Assembly: GCA_963735085.1 (NCBI GenBank)
Contig: CAVTJP010000005.1
Location: 2,170,001 to 2,234,000 of the forward strand
Length of the DNA stretch: 64,000 nt
DNA from: DATJGR01 sp963735085
GTDB taxonomy: Bacteria; Pseudomonadota; Gammaproteobacteria; Pseudomonadales; Azotimanducaceae
Direction: 5' to 3'
The translations under genes were made by a program, and so were the position numbers. Positions 16,404-25,598 of the stretch are shown piece by piece (the stretch's first letter is position 1; every line of letters starts with the position of its first letter). The notes beneath the pieces were generated by a model, which was not told the origin of the DNA, made no database searches, and worked only from the letters and a program-made list of their open reading frames with translations.

Positions 16404-17534
16404 ATGCAGAGGTCCTTCACAGTCGATGCCGATTCTCACGTCCTCGAACCACCGGATTTGTGGGAGCGCTATCTGGAGGCGCGCTACGTGGATCGTGCAA
16501 TCAAGATTCGGCCTGGCCCGGACGGTGAACAGCTGATTGTCGACGGCGAGGTGCTGATGAGCGGCCGTCTCGCGAGTCTCGGCGGTGTCGAGCACGATGC
16601 CGGCGAACTGTTCCGCCGCGCCGATGTGCCATACCTCGACGGCTGTCCTGCTGCGAGCATGCAGACGCAAGCGCGCGTTGCGATGCTCGATGAATGGGGT
16701 GTCGATGCCGGGGTCACGTTTCCGACGATCGGCATTCTGTGGGACAAAGAGGAGGATCCCGAACTCGCGATGGCGTATGCGCGCGCGTACAACACCTGGC
16801 AATGGGACTTTGCTTCACCGGCGCGTAACCGCATCATTCCGATCGCGCATGTGCCGCTGTACGACCCGAGCCTCGCGCTAACGGAATTGCGCAGGTGCCT
16901 GAAACTCGGCTTCAAAGGCATGTTCCTGGCGCCAGAGCGCGTCTGTGGCAAGCGTCCGTCGCATCCGGATTTCGATCCGTTGTGGGCCGAACTTCAGGCT
17001 GCGGATCTGCCCGTCTGCATCCATCTGATCGTGCGTTTCAAGCGCGCGGTTGGTCTCGCAGGGTCGCAGTGGTATGACCCTGCCGAAGGCATCAACACGG
17101 TGTTCGCGTTCGGCCTCGGCGGAACGATGCAGCTGATTCCAGCCATTTCGTCGATGGTCTGCGACGGGCTGTTCGATCGCTTTCCGAAGCTGAAAGTGCT
17201 GGTGGTTGAAGCGGGTGCCGGGTTTGCCGCCTATGTGATGGATCGTCTCGATGAAAAATTCGATCGCTTCGGCGCATTCACGCCGCTGAAGCACAAACCG
17301 AGCGAGTATTTTCGCCGCAACCTCTCGTACGTGATGGATCCGCAGGAGCGCTCGATCGACGCGCAGTGCGATCTCGTTGGCGAAGACCGGTTTCTGTGGG
17401 GTTCAGACTATCCGCATATCGATTCGCACATCCACGCCGCCGACGAAGTACGCTCGAGCCTTGCCACGATGAGCGACCATCGTCGCCGCCTTGTTCTCGG
17501 AGAAAACGCGCGGCGGTTGTTCAACCTGGGCTGA
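16404..17534 (+). CDS. Amidohydrolase-2 family metal-dependent hydrolase
   Basis: A 376-residue TIM-barrel hydrolase or decarboxylase of the amidohydrolase-2 group. The N terminus FTVDADSHVLEP (with D8 and H12) matches the usual DxDxH-like start, CIHLIV gives the next His on strand 5, and FLWGSDYPHID near the C terminus gives the catalytic Asp. Members act on carboxylates, lactones or amides, and many sit in degradative clusters. It has its own ATG, with GGGAG some 10 bases upstream, after repeat A2, so it may be a separate transcription unit. No specific link to the sphingolipid genes is visible. Confidence 0.8.
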   Translation: MQRSFTVDADSHVLEPPDLWERYLEARYVDRAIKIRPGPDGEQLIVDGEVLMSGRLASLGGVEHDAGELFRRADVPYLDGCPAASMQTQARVAMLDEWGVDAGVTFPTIGILWDKEEDPELAMAYARAYNTWQWDFASPARNRIIPIAHVPLYDPSLALTELRRCLKLGFKGMFLAPERVCGKRPSHPDFDPLWAELQAADLPVCIHLIVRFKRAVGLAGSQWYDPAEGINTVFAFGLGGTMQLIPAISSMVCDGLFDRFPKLKVLVVEAGAGFAAYVMDRLDEKFDRFGAFTPLKHKPSEYFRRNLSYVMDPQERSIDAQCDLVGEDRFLWGSDYPHIDSHIHAADEVRSSLATMSDHRRRLVLGENARRLFNLG

Positions 17535-17574
17535 AGGTCGCGCGCGGGCCGCAGCCGGAAGACGTCAACATCAT

Positions 17575-19629
17575 TCACTTCGCCGAATTCGCCGAGAGCG
17601 AACCTGGCGGCTTCGTGGCACCGCCTGCCTGATATGCAATATCCGACTGGTCGAGCGCTGCTTCGAACAGGCGGCGCAGTTTGCGCGCGCCGGTGATCGA
17701 CAGATGATTGTCATCGACATAGAGCGGCCGTGCGGGCGTGCCGACGTTGCACCGGTTTGCGTCGCACAGCACCTGATACGGTTCGATCAGCACGAAACCG
17801 AACCGTGTTTGCAGATCGTGCAGCGTGCTCAACACGCGTTTCTCGCGTTTGAAGAACGCGGCACGTGATGGTTCGATTCGGTCAATATCGTCGCGACGGT
17901 TGAACCAGATGTCCCGGGCCAACGAGGTCGGCACGTCGAAGCCGATCTCGGGTATCGGACCCACCACGACGATCCGTCTGCCGGTCCTGCGCAGCGCGGT
18001 CAGCGTCCGTTCGAGACCGCGTTGGAATACCGCGGCGTTTTCGGCAATGCTGGTTTCGTGTGATTGCGCATCGCGGACGAATACGTCAGTGCCGCTCTCG
18101 TTCAGGTAACGCGTGCCGTCCGCCGTCAGTGCCCAGCGTGCGGCGAGCATGACGGTGCCGAGCTTTGCGTCGTGGCGTATCAGGTCCATGACACGCGCAT
18201 TGAAGGCTTCGCATGGAAATGATTTGTCGTCGGTCCGCGACACTCCGAGCAGTGGAGCACACCCGCCGGAACCGGCAAACAATCCTGCGATGCGCTTAGA
18301 TTCGGCGACGTCTGAAATCACCGGCGCGAGCGCATTCGCGTGCGAGTCGCCCCATAGCAGAAACGTTGGCTCGACGCCGCTGCCGATCCTGCACAGTACG
18401 TCGGTGGAGACCTGGTCAGGCGCGAAGTTCATGCAGCGGCGTTTGAATTTGCTGTCGGTATCCAGCGAGCCCGCGGCCGCCGTCACGACGGCATCCGGCA
18501 AGCGCGCGGGCAAGCCGTGTCGCGCGTCGACGATGGCGCCGGTCAGCAGCATGGCGATGCTGGCGGCGCCGCCGAACGCGAATATCTGCGCTCGCGAGAA
18601 GCGTCTGCCGCGGCCGCGAAATGGTGCCTCGATGAACCGCCACGACAAATCGGCGGCGACGAGCGACAACGCAACCAGCGGCAGAGTTTCGAGGCTGGTC
18701 AGCGGCTGTGCGGTCACGGCGCGAGCGAACACGAGAATCGGCCAATGCCATAGATACAGCGAGTACGAGATCAATCCGACGTAGACGAACGCGCGGCTGG
18801 ACAGCAACGAGTGGATGCGGGACGTGCCGCTGCGTCCCGCGTGAATGATCAGCGCTGCGCCTACGCACGGCGGCAGCGCCGCGATGCCCGGAAACGGGGT
18901 TCTGGGCGAGTACAGCGATACGCTGGCACCGATCAGGACGAGCCCAAGCAGCGCGGCCGCCTCGCGCGCGCGCGGCGTCGTTATTGCCGGGATCGGCGCG
19001 CAAACCAGCAGCGCGCCGATCATCAGTTCCCATATGCGTGTGTGCGGTAGATAGAACGCTGCATCGGGATGACTGCCCACGAGGCCGGCGCTCAGTGCGA
19101 ACGATATCAGCGCGATCGCGAGTACACCCAGCCATGTCGCTTTGGTCGCATTCGGGTATTTCGACAGGACGATCAGAAGTGCAGGAAACACCAGATAGAA
19201 CTGTTCTTCGACCGCCAGCGACCACGTGTGCAACAACGGTTTGAGTTCGGCGGGCGTGTCGAAGTAACCGGCTTGATGCCAGAACAGGAAATTCGACGCG
19301 AACGCGCTGGTCGCCACCACGCTGCGGCCGAACGCGGCAAACTCCGCTGGCAGAAACAGTAGATACCCGGCGATTGTGCACGCGATGAGTACGACGAACA
19401 GCGCCGGAAACAAGCGCCGCACGCGGCGCTCGTAGAACATGGCAATCGAAAACTGTCGGCCGCGGATATCGTCGAGGATGATGCCGACGATCAGATAGCC
19501 CGAGATCACGAAGAACACGTCTACACCGACAAACCCGCCGGTGAACGGCCCGATGTGCGCGTGAAACAGCACCACTGCCACGACGGCGATCGCGCGCAGG
19601 CCATCGATGTCGCGCCGGTACGCAGTCAC
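17575..19629 (-). CDS. OafA/YrhL-type membrane acyltransferase with SGNH domain
   Basis: 684 residues: an N-terminal acyltransferase-3 membrane domain (about 1-370) and a C-terminal SGNH esterase-like domain. It starts at GTG with TAYRRDIDGLRAIAVVAVVL, then FFVISGYL and HTWSLAVEEQFYLVFP, hallmark OafA motifs. The SGNH part has GDSHAN (427-432) and DDNHLS (639-644). Such enzymes O-acetylate LPS, Nod factors or other exported glycans in the periplasm. It overlaps ELM1 copy 4 by GTGA, so the two are likely coupled, and it ends the lipid kinase-nucleotidyltransferase-ELM1-OafA operon. Inferred substrate: a sugar on the lipid headgroup. Confidence 0.88.
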   Translation of the reverse strand: MTAYRRDIDGLRAIAVVAVVLFHAHIGPFTGGFVGVDVFFVISGYLIVGIILDDIRGRQFSIAMFYERRVRRLFPALFVVLIACTIAGYLLFLPAEFAAFGRSVVATSAFASNFLFWHQAGYFDTPAELKPLLHTWSLAVEEQFYLVFPALLIVLSKYPNATKATWLGVLAIALISFALSAGLVGSHPDAAFYLPHTRIWELMIGALLVCAPIPAITTPRAREAAALLGLVLIGASVSLYSPRTPFPGIAALPPCVGAALIIHAGRSGTSRIHSLLSSRAFVYVGLISYSLYLWHWPILVFARAVTAQPLTSLETLPLVALSLVAADLSWRFIEAPFRGRGRRFSRAQIFAFGGAASIAMLLTGAIVDARHGLPARLPDAVVTAAAGSLDTDSKFKRRCMNFAPDQVSTDVLCRIGSGVEPTFLLWGDSHANALAPVISDVAESKRIAGLFAGSGGCAPLLGVSRTDDKSFPCEAFNARVMDLIRHDAKLGTVMLAARWALTADGTRYLNESGTDVFVRDAQSHETSIAENAAVFQRGLERTLTALRRTGRRIVVVGPIPEIGFDVPTSLARDIWFNRRDDIDRIEPSRAAFFKREKRVLSTLHDLQTRFGFVLIEPYQVLCDANRCNVGTPARPLYVDDNHLSITGARKLRRLFEAALDQSDIAYQAGGATKPPGSLSANSAK

Positions 19630-20705
19630 GCGGCGTGCGAGACGATGCGTACGATCTCGGCAACCACATGATCGAGCTCGTCGGATGCCGAACCATTGCG
19701 GTCGCGCATCGGTGTGCCGGCCGCGACCGCGAACCCGGCATCGATCAACTGGCGGTGGATTTGCGTGAGGTCGCGCGGAAACGCGGCGAACCCGATCCGT
19801 GGAAGCAGCTGATATTTGAGCGTATCGCGTGCCCCGACGATCCACCGCGGCAACAGCGCCAGCGCGCGCGTGACGAATTTCGACCGGCGCAGCGGGTAGA
19901 TTGCCAGCGGCCGGTTCAGCCGGGCGACTTCGGTGATCATCGACATGCTGTCGCCGGTAACGACGAAGCCGTCGGCGTGCGCGAGCAGTCCGAAATATGG
20001 ATTCTCGGTCGTCTCGGCTCGCCATTCGAACAGCGTATCGCGCTCATCGAGGCTGCTGCGGATTGCTTCGATCGCTGCCGCCGGCGTGCGGCGGCTGGTG
20101 CTGACGTACAACGAGCCCGTCACACCGCAATAGCTGTGCGCGAGCGCGATCAACTCGCGTGCCGAGTCGGCATCGAAAACGAACGGTTGCGTCGCGCCGC
20201 CCACCAGTACGGCGATCAGCGGGTGGGCGCGTTGTGCGAAATGCGCCTGCCAATGTGCCGCTTCGCGAGCCAGCCGCTGTCGATCGATGCGCATCAGCGG
20301 CAGCGATACGCGGATGACGTTGTCCCGGTCGGGTAGCTGAAACTGCCCTGAAACGACGATCAACGCGAAATGTCGGGGATGGCGCTTCGGCCGGCCGAAC
20401 AGCACGATGCCGGTGCGGTTGCCGGATTGCCGACGGATCCACAGTGCCGCCATCGCTGGCCGCCGGCCGATCGTGATGACGAAATCGGGCCACGGCGCCG
20501 TGAGCGCATCGGAATGCGCCGTATCGACGTGATACAGCGATGCGAAGAACGGCGGCTTACCTTTCTTGAAAGGCTCCTTGAACTGCAGACGGCGGTATTC
20601 GACGTGCCACGGCAATCGTTCGACGACCGCGTCGACCTGAGCGTTGTCGCCTGCCTTGTCGCTGACGACGACCCAGATGCGCGGCTCGGCAACCGGTTGT
20701 GTCAA
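19626..20705 (-). CDS. ELM1-family (COG3660, GT-B-like) protein, copy 4
   Basis: 359 residues from TTG 20705, whose codon overlaps the TGA of the nucleotidyltransferase gene (TTGA). Motifs match copy 3: RIWVVVSDKAGDNAQ (9-23), LQFKEPFKKGKPPF (40-53), PWPDFVITIGRRPAMAALW (71-89), QSGNRTGIVLFGRP (93-106), AVLVGGATQPFVF (165-177), TTENPYFG (232-239) and TGDSMSM (250-256). An upstream extension in the same frame is rich in Arg/His and is not family sequence. It is coupled on both sides (TTGA, GTGA), which ties the family directly to lipid-modifying genes. Role inferred: glycosyl transfer. Confidence 0.87.
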   Translation of the reverse strand: MTQPVAEPRIWVVVSDKAGDNAQVDAVVERLPWHVEYRRLQFKEPFKKGKPPFFASLYHVDTAHSDALTAPWPDFVITIGRRPAMAALWIRRQSGNRTGIVLFGRPKRHPRHFALIVVSGQFQLPDRDNVIRVSLPLMRIDRQRLAREAAHWQAHFAQRAHPLIAVLVGGATQPFVFDADSARELIALAHSYCGVTGSLYVSTSRRTPAAAIEAIRSSLDERDTLFEWRAETTENPYFGLLAHADGFVVTGDSMSMITEVARLNRPLAIYPLRRSKFVTRALALLPRWIVGARDTLKYQLLPRIGFAAFPRDLTQIHRQLIDAGFAVAAGTPMRDRNGSASDELDHVVAEIVRIVSHAA

Positions 20706-21631
20706 CGAAACACTCCGGCGCGATACAGCCGCCAGAAGAAACCCCACATGTGCAGTGCCGGGTTGCGCCGCACCCGCTCGGGCACCTCGATGTGCGCGCC
20801 GGAGTGGCGCTCCAGCTTCCAAATGATGTAGTCGAACCCGCCGTCGAATGTGATCCACGCTTTGAGGATTCGTGCAAGTGCGAGGAATTTTCCGGTGATT
20901 CGTCGAATTTTCCATGTGAACGCGCCGTGTCGGCGCGCACGCTCGGTGAGCGTCGATTGCCAACGACCTGACTCGGTGGCGATCATAGCCGCATCCGCGC
21001 TGGCGGCCACCGTCACGGCTTGGTAGAACGCGGCGTGCGTCGCAACGAGTTCAGCGGCTCGATCAGGGCCTTCGCTGCGCAGTTCGGTCGCATAACTGGT
21101 GCGCAGACCGTCGGCCCACAGCGCGCGCGCGTCGAAATCGGCGCGTTGCAGGCACAGCACTTTGTCGATGAACGTCGTAACGGCGGTGCCGAGGCAGGTA
21201 AGCACTTGCGCGCGTATCGGTGCATCGCGCGTGTACGCCAGCGATACCGGCTGGCAGAAGCGGCCCCAAAGATAGGAGTGGAACCAACTGCGGACGCCGC
21301 GCGCGAAATCGGCGCGCGAGATGACCGTGCACTTCGCACGGCGTACGCCGGCCCCGGTGCGGACCTCGAGGTAATAGACGTTTGGCGGCAACATTGCGGC
21401 GAGCAGTGCTTCGACGCGTGGTAGCGCTCGGTAATCGTCGAGGATCACGTATAGATCGTAGAGCCCGTCCGGCTGATCGACACGCCGACACGATCCATAG
21501 AACAGGATCGCGGCGACCGATGCGCCGAACTTGTCGGTTGCCGCGGTTACGAACGCAGGTACCGCGAATGGCAATTCTCGACCGGCCTCGGTCGCGACGA
21601 CATCCAGCAGGCCGGCCGCAGTTGCGTTCAC
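20702..21631 (-). CDS. Nucleotidyltransferase-fold protein in lipid-headgroup operon
   Basis: 309 residues from GTG 21631, overlapping the lipid kinase stop (GTGA). Near the N terminus, AILFYGSCRRVDQPDGLYDL then YVILDDYRALP (41-71) has the G-S and spaced acidic residues (D59, D65, D66) expected of a polymerase-beta-type nucleotidyltransferase, reminiscent of Tam41-like phosphatidate cytidylyltransferases. The C-terminal half is basic and aromatic (FFWRLYRAGVFR) and may touch the membrane. Beside a ceramide-kinase-like enzyme, it could activate a phospholipid or sphingolipid phosphate with a nucleotide, as the Cpg genes do for ceramide phosphoglycerate in Caulobacter. I cannot name the exact homolog. 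Confidence 0.65.
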   Translation of the reverse strand: MNATAAGLLDVVATEAGRELPFAVPAFVTAATDKFGASVAAILFYGSCRRVDQPDGLYDLYVILDDYRALPRVEALLAAMLPPNVYYLEVRTGAGVRRAKCTVISRADFARGVRSWFHSYLWGRFCQPVSLAYTRDAPIRAQVLTCLGTAVTTFIDKVLCLQRADFDARALWADGLRTSYATELRSEGPDRAAELVATHAAFYQAVTVAASADAAMIATESGRWQSTLTERARRHGAFTWKIRRITGKFLALARILKAWITFDGGFDYIIWKLERHSGAHIEVPERVRRNPALHMWGFFWRLYRAGVFR

Positions 21632-22617
21632 TGGCCGTTGCCACCATTGCTGGCTTTTCCGAGCGGTACGATCGCGACCGGACCGAAGGCTTCGACGCGG
21701 ATCTCGCCGGTTTTCGGATGGTAGATTTCGCCGTCGATCGTATACGGGCCTTCGCCGCGAAGATCGATGCGTTCGCCGCGTCGGCTGAGATAGCCGTTGG
21801 CTTGCGTTAGATTGGGTTCCGCTCGGCCGCGCAGGAAGTCTGGAAAGTTGCGCAGAAAGCGCTTGGTGTGCTCGCGCACCAGTGTGATGCGCAGCGGGGC
21901 TGTGCCATCGCCCCAGAACGGGCGAATGCCGAGGATCAGTTCGCTCAGCACGGTGATCAGAAAGATCGACGCACGCGAGGCATGGCGCTCGCCGTCGATG
22001 TCGAGATCGAGCGACACACCGTCGGCGAACACGGCTTCGCGCCTCGCGATGCCCCAGCCGGCGCGCAGCAATGCGACCCCGGCAGCCCACTCGTCGCGCA
22101 GGCCGAGGTTGTAGATTCGCTGATGGCAATATTCAATGCCACGCACGATCGCGCCCATGCCGAGACACAAGCCCAACTGCGGCTCGGCGCCAACCGCGTG
22201 CACCTTCAACAGATGACGGGCTTCAGAAACGCCGCTGTCGGTGAGCGCAGGCAGTTCCATCCCGCTCAGCAACGCATCGAGCGCGCGATTGAACGACACC
22301 GGACCGCCGTTGACACCGCGCGCGCTCATGCTCGTGGTACCGCCGGGCAGTAATGCGAGTGCCGGCAACGGTCGTCCGGCAGCCGCGCGCAGCAGTGCAG
22401 TCAGAGTCAGATGCACGGTGCCGTCGCCGCCGTTGATGCCGAGCAGTTCGATGCCGTCTGCAAACAGTGACTCCGCTGCAGCTGGAAGATCGTCCAGCGA
22501 AGCCGTTTCGATGTGACGGATTTCGTGATGTTTCGCGAGTTGCATGCGCAACCTCGGCAGGTGGCGCCGATTGCGGTTCGAGTGAGGATTCGTGAGGATG
22601 GCGGACCGCAAAGGCAC
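21628..22617 (-). CDS. Ceramide/diacylglycerol kinase-like lipid kinase
   Basis: A 329-residue soluble lipid kinase of the DAGK catalytic superfamily. The nucleotide-binding GGDGT is at 63-67 and PGGTTSM at 91-97; TILVREHTK-like C-terminal beta sandwich features follow. In Caulobacter a bacterial ceramide kinase of this type phosphorylates ceramide on the way to ceramide phosphoglycerate; its neighbours here (nucleotidyltransferase, bCerS, SPT) support the same role. YegS or DgkB on glycerolipids are alternatives. The start is GTG 22617; the downstream gene overlaps by GTGA. It is divergent from the phosphoesterase gene. Confidence 0.8.
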   Translation of the reverse strand: MPLRSAILTNPHSNRNRRHLPRLRMQLAKHHEIRHIETASLDDLPAAAESLFADGIELLGINGGDGTVHLTLTALLRAAAGRPLPALALLPGGTTSMSARGVNGGPVSFNRALDALLSGMELPALTDSGVSEARHLLKVHAVGAEPQLGLCLGMGAIVRGIEYCHQRIYNLGLRDEWAAGVALLRAGWGIARREAVFADGVSLDLDIDGERHASRASIFLITVLSELILGIRPFWGDGTAPLRITLVREHTKRFLRNFPDFLRGRAEPNLTQANGYLSRRGERIDLRGEGPYTIDGEIYHPKTGEIRVEAFGPVAIVPLGKASNGGNGQ

Positions 22618-22719
22618 TCAGCTCGTGACAACGAAGCGGGCTATGGTAGCAACCCGCCCGTGCGACCGCATGATGTGCAGCGCGGCACAGCACATTGCAG
22701 CAGAACGGCGAGACCCGGA

Positions 22720-23679
22720 TTGACGACCGCTTCGACAACATCGCCCGAGCCATCATCTGCGGCATCGCGCGTCTTCACGCTGGCGCATCTGTCGGACCCG
22801 CACCTGACATCGCTGGTCGGCGCGCGTTCGGCGGACCTGCTGAACAAGCGCATCCTCGGCTACCTGTCGTGGCGTCGACGCCGTCGGCGAGTTCATCGCA
22901 TCGAGACGTTGGCGACGGTGGTCGCCGACATCGGCGGATTCGCGCCGGACCATCTGGCGGTAACGGGTGATCTGACGCACATCGGTCTGCCGGCTGAATG
23001 TGAAGCGGCGTTACGGTGGTTGCATGAACTCGGCCCGGGCGACCGTGTTTCACTGGTTCCGGGTAATCACGACCGTTACGTCGCTGCCGAATTCGAGCGC
23101 ACGGTCGGGCTCTGGCGCGATTATTTTCGCGGCGACAACGGTTCGATCGGTTTTCCATTTCTGCGCCGTCGTGGGCCGATTGCGTTGATTGGGATTGATA
23201 CCGCGGTGCCGACCGCGCCGTTCCTTGCATCCGGTCGGGTCGGTGATGCACAGCGCCGGCGCCTCGCCCAAAGCCTGGCCGATGCCCGCGCGGCGAAGCT
23301 GTTTCGGGTCGTGCTGATCCACCATTCGCCACTGGCCGACGGTCACACGCGGCGCAAGCGGTTGAGCGATGCGGCGGCTCTCACCGATACGTTGCTGGAA
23401 TACGGTGCGGAACTCGTGATTCACGGTCACGGTCACGCAGAACGGATAGATCGTCTGGCCGGTTGCGACGGACCGATGCTGGTTGTCGCGGTGCCGTCGG
23501 CGTCGCATAGCGAGCCGGGCCGCGCGGGTTGGAATCGATACGGCGTTTCCGGCGTGGCAGGAACTTGGCGGCTCGACATCGAAGCGCGCCGCAGCGGCGT
23601 TCACGGATTCTCAACGACCCTGCACGACACGGTCGCATGGGGCGATGTCAGCCGCGCAACCGCTCCCACATCTCGTTGA
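22720..23679 (+). CDS. Calcineurin-like metallophosphoesterase
   Basis: 319 residues if it begins at TTG 22720 (GGCGAG precedes it; GTG codons further upstream are possible). The metal-ligand series is complete: D26 and H28 in LAHLSDPHL, GD (83-84) in VTGDLTH, GNHD (115-118), HHSP (201-204) and HGHGH (235-239). The order is typical of LpxH/CpdA-type phosphoesterases. It overlaps the convergent MobA-like gene by 32 bp at its end. Within the sphingolipid locus it may dephosphorylate a lipid or nucleotide-lipid intermediate; a cyclic-nucleotide or general phosphodiesterase role is equally allowed by sequence. Confidence 0.78.
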   Translation: MTTASTTSPEPSSAASRVFTLAHLSDPHLTSLVGARSADLLNKRILGYLSWRRRRRRVHRIETLATVVADIGGFAPDHLAVTGDLTHIGLPAECEAALRWLHELGPGDRVSLVPGNHDRYVAAEFERTVGLWRDYFRGDNGSIGFPFLRRRGPIALIGIDTAVPTAPFLASGRVGDAQRRRLAQSLADARAAKLFRVVLIHHSPLADGHTRRKRLSDAAALTDTLLEYGAELVIHGHGHAERIDRLAGCDGPMLVVAVPSASHSEPGRAGWNRYGVSGVAGTWRLDIEARRSGVHGFSTTLHDTVAWGDVSRATAPTSR

Positions 23680-24454
23680 CGAGACGCCAGTCATCGATCG
23701 AATCGACGTCCACCGCCGTTTCGGGCTGCGGCAGCATCACTGGGGCGATCCGGCATTCGGTGCGGCGGCTCAACTCGGCGAGCGCTTCGGCGAGTGACAA
23801 ACGATGCGCCATGTAACGCAGGAACAGACCGGTGCCCAGCATCCGTATGATCCGCCACGGACGCTTGCGCTGCGTTTCGACGTGGCGCCAGAAAACAGTG
23901 ACCGAATGACCGGCTGGCCGCAGCACGGCGAACAGATTGCAGCCGCAGTAGGTGTCGTCGCTGAAATGCCAACCCGTTCTGCGGGTGCGCGGGAATGTTG
24001 CCAACACGTCCGCGCGGCGTGCAAACCCAACCGCGAAATCGGCGTCCGTTGCGAGCGCGGCGGTGCAGAAATGATCGAGGATTTCCGGCGTGATGAACGC
24101 GTGATCTGCGGTGGTCAGGACGATGTGGCCGTCGGTGCCGATTGCGTCGAGCGCGGCGCTGGCGCTTGCGGCCGGGCTCTCGGTTGGTGCAATCCAGGTC
24201 CAGTTGCCGGAGTCGATACGGGCGCGCAGCTGGGGTTCGGCTGCCAAGGTCGCAGCGCTCGGGCCAACCAGCATTCGCCTGCCAATGCGATCGCAGCGCT
24301 CGATGGTATCCAGCACGCGTTCGATGACCGCGATGCCGGCAATGGGAACCAGCACTTTGCTTGCAACGCCAGCAGCACTCGCGAGCGGATCAGTGCCAGG
24401 GGAGGCGCGCTCGCCGGCGAGCACGACCGCAGTAAACGGCTGAGCGGACTTCAC
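23648..24454 (-). CDS. MobA-like NTP transferase
   Basis: 268 residues. FTAVVLAGERASPGTDPLA gives the nucleotide-binding start of the GT-A-like NTP transferase fold (the usual LAGGxSxRMG is altered to LAGERASPG), followed by SKVLVPIAGIAVIERVLD. LTTADHAFITPE matches the metal site. It starts at GTG 24454, overlapping the ceramide synthase stop (GTGA). Enzymes of this fold make NDP-sugars, CDP-alcohols or MoCo nucleotides. Translational coupling to bCerS suggests it supplies an activated headgroup donor. The weak P-loop could mean an unusual nucleotide preference. Confidence 0.72.
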   Translation of the reverse strand: MKSAQPFTAVVLAGERASPGTDPLASAAGVASKVLVPIAGIAVIERVLDTIERCDRIGRRMLVGPSAATLAAEPQLRARIDSGNWTWIAPTESPAASASAALDAIGTDGHIVLTTADHAFITPEILDHFCTAALATDADFAVGFARRADVLATFPRTRRTGWHFSDDTYCGCNLFAVLRPAGHSVTVFWRHVETQRKRPWRIIRMLGTGLFLRYMAHRLSLAEALAELSRRTECRIAPVMLPQPETAVDVDSIDDWRLVNEMWERLRG

Positions 24455-25590
24455 ACTGTTGAGGAGGCGAGCGCTTTTTCGTACATGCGGTAGCGCTTGT
24501 AAACCCGACCGCCGATGGTTTCGATGATATTGCGCATGCCGGCGTTGTTTTCCAGGATCCAGCCCATCTCGACCTTTTTGATACCACGCGCTACCGATGC
24601 ATTGCGCACCGCATGGATCACGGCGAATGCCAACCCCGGGCCGAGCCGGGTGCGTTGATACTTCTGCCTGACGCCCATCAGCGGCACCCGCGCGCTGTGC
24701 GGATAGCGGACCTTCAAGCGCCACAGCAGCTTCAACCAGCCCAGTGGCAACAAACGCCCATTCAGATCGGCGATTGCCTCATTGACGTTCGGCAGCATCA
24801 CGATGAAAGCTGCCGGTTCGCCATCGACTTCGGCAATCTGAATGAAGTCGTCGCTGATGATCAGCAGCATCTCGTGGCCGATCGTCAGAAATTCGTCGTT
24901 GGTGAACGGCACGAACCCCCAGTTGTTCTCCCATGCATCGTTGAAGACGCTGCACATGGCCTTGAGATCGGCGTCACGGTTCTTGCGGTCGATCGGCCGG
25001 ATCACCATGCGTCCCTGGAGGCGGCGTTCCACCGCGGTCATGATTGCGGGGATTTTGAAGTTCGGGTCCATCTGGTATGCCAACAGGTCCTTGACGGGGT
25101 GATAACCGGCTTCCTCGACGCGCGTTCCGGTGTACGGCAGCGAGTGGCCCATCATGAAATAGGGGGGCGTATCGAAGCCATCGACGAGCAGACCGACCTC
25201 CTGGTTGATGTTGAGGTTCATCGGACCTTGTGCCTGGGTCATGTGGCGTTCGATCAACCAGCGCTCGGCGGCTTGAAATAGCCCACTGAAGACAGCCGGG
25301 TCGTCCACGGCATCCAGGCAGCCGAAGTAGCCAAGCCCCGGCCGGCCGCGGTCGGCGTTCAGATGATCGATCTGTGCGCTGATTCGACCGACAGCTTTGC
25401 CGTCACGGTAGGCCACGAAGGCCTGCATGTCCGCGTGGCGGAAAAACGGGTGTTTCGGGCTGATCTGATCACGGCGATCGAACAACAACGGAGGCACCCA
25501 GTTCGGATCGCCCCGGTTGATGTCGAATGGCACGCGAACGAACGTCTCGCGTTGCTGTTTCGTGACAGCGGGCAGAATTTCGAGCGTCAA
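24451..25590 (-). CDS. bcerS: Bacterial ceramide synthase-like GNAT acyltransferase
   Basis: A 379-residue protein of the GNAT-like group to which bacterial ceramide synthase (bCerS) belongs. It begins at TTG 25590 with TLEILPAVTKQQRETFVRVP, then DPNWVPPLLFDRRDQ and HPFFRHADMQAFVAYRDGKA, VGRISAQID, GYFGCLDAVDD, QGPMNLNINQEVGLLVDGFD and, near the end, EMGWILENNAGMRNIIETIG. That segment order is typical of bCerS-like proteins that N-acylate 3-ketosphinganine or sphinganine with acyl-CoA. Its neighbours (SPT, ACP, acyl-ACP synthetase, ketoreductase) match the five-gene ceramide set of Caulobacter. It overlaps the MobA-like gene (GTGA). Generic GNAT acyltransferases are the main alternative. Confidence 0.82.
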   Translation of the reverse strand: MTLEILPAVTKQQRETFVRVPFDINRGDPNWVPPLLFDRRDQISPKHPFFRHADMQAFVAYRDGKAVGRISAQIDHLNADRGRPGLGYFGCLDAVDDPAVFSGLFQAAERWLIERHMTQAQGPMNLNINQEVGLLVDGFDTPPYFMMGHSLPYTGTRVEEAGYHPVKDLLAYQMDPNFKIPAIMTAVERRLQGRMVIRPIDRKNRDADLKAMCSVFNDAWENNWGFVPFTNDEFLTIGHEMLLIISDDFIQIAEVDGEPAAFIVMLPNVNEAIADLNGRLLPLGWLKLLWRLKVRYPHSARVPLMGVRQKYQRTRLGPGLAFAVIHAVRNASVARGIKKVEMGWILENNAGMRNIIETIGGRVYKRYRMYEKALASSTV

Positions 25591-25598
25591 AGTTTCGA

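Noticed and set aside
20706..20963. An 86-codon upstream extension of ELM1 copy 4
   Set aside because: It overlaps the nucleotidyltransferase coding region in another frame, is not ELM1 sequence, and the TTGA junction gives a better start.
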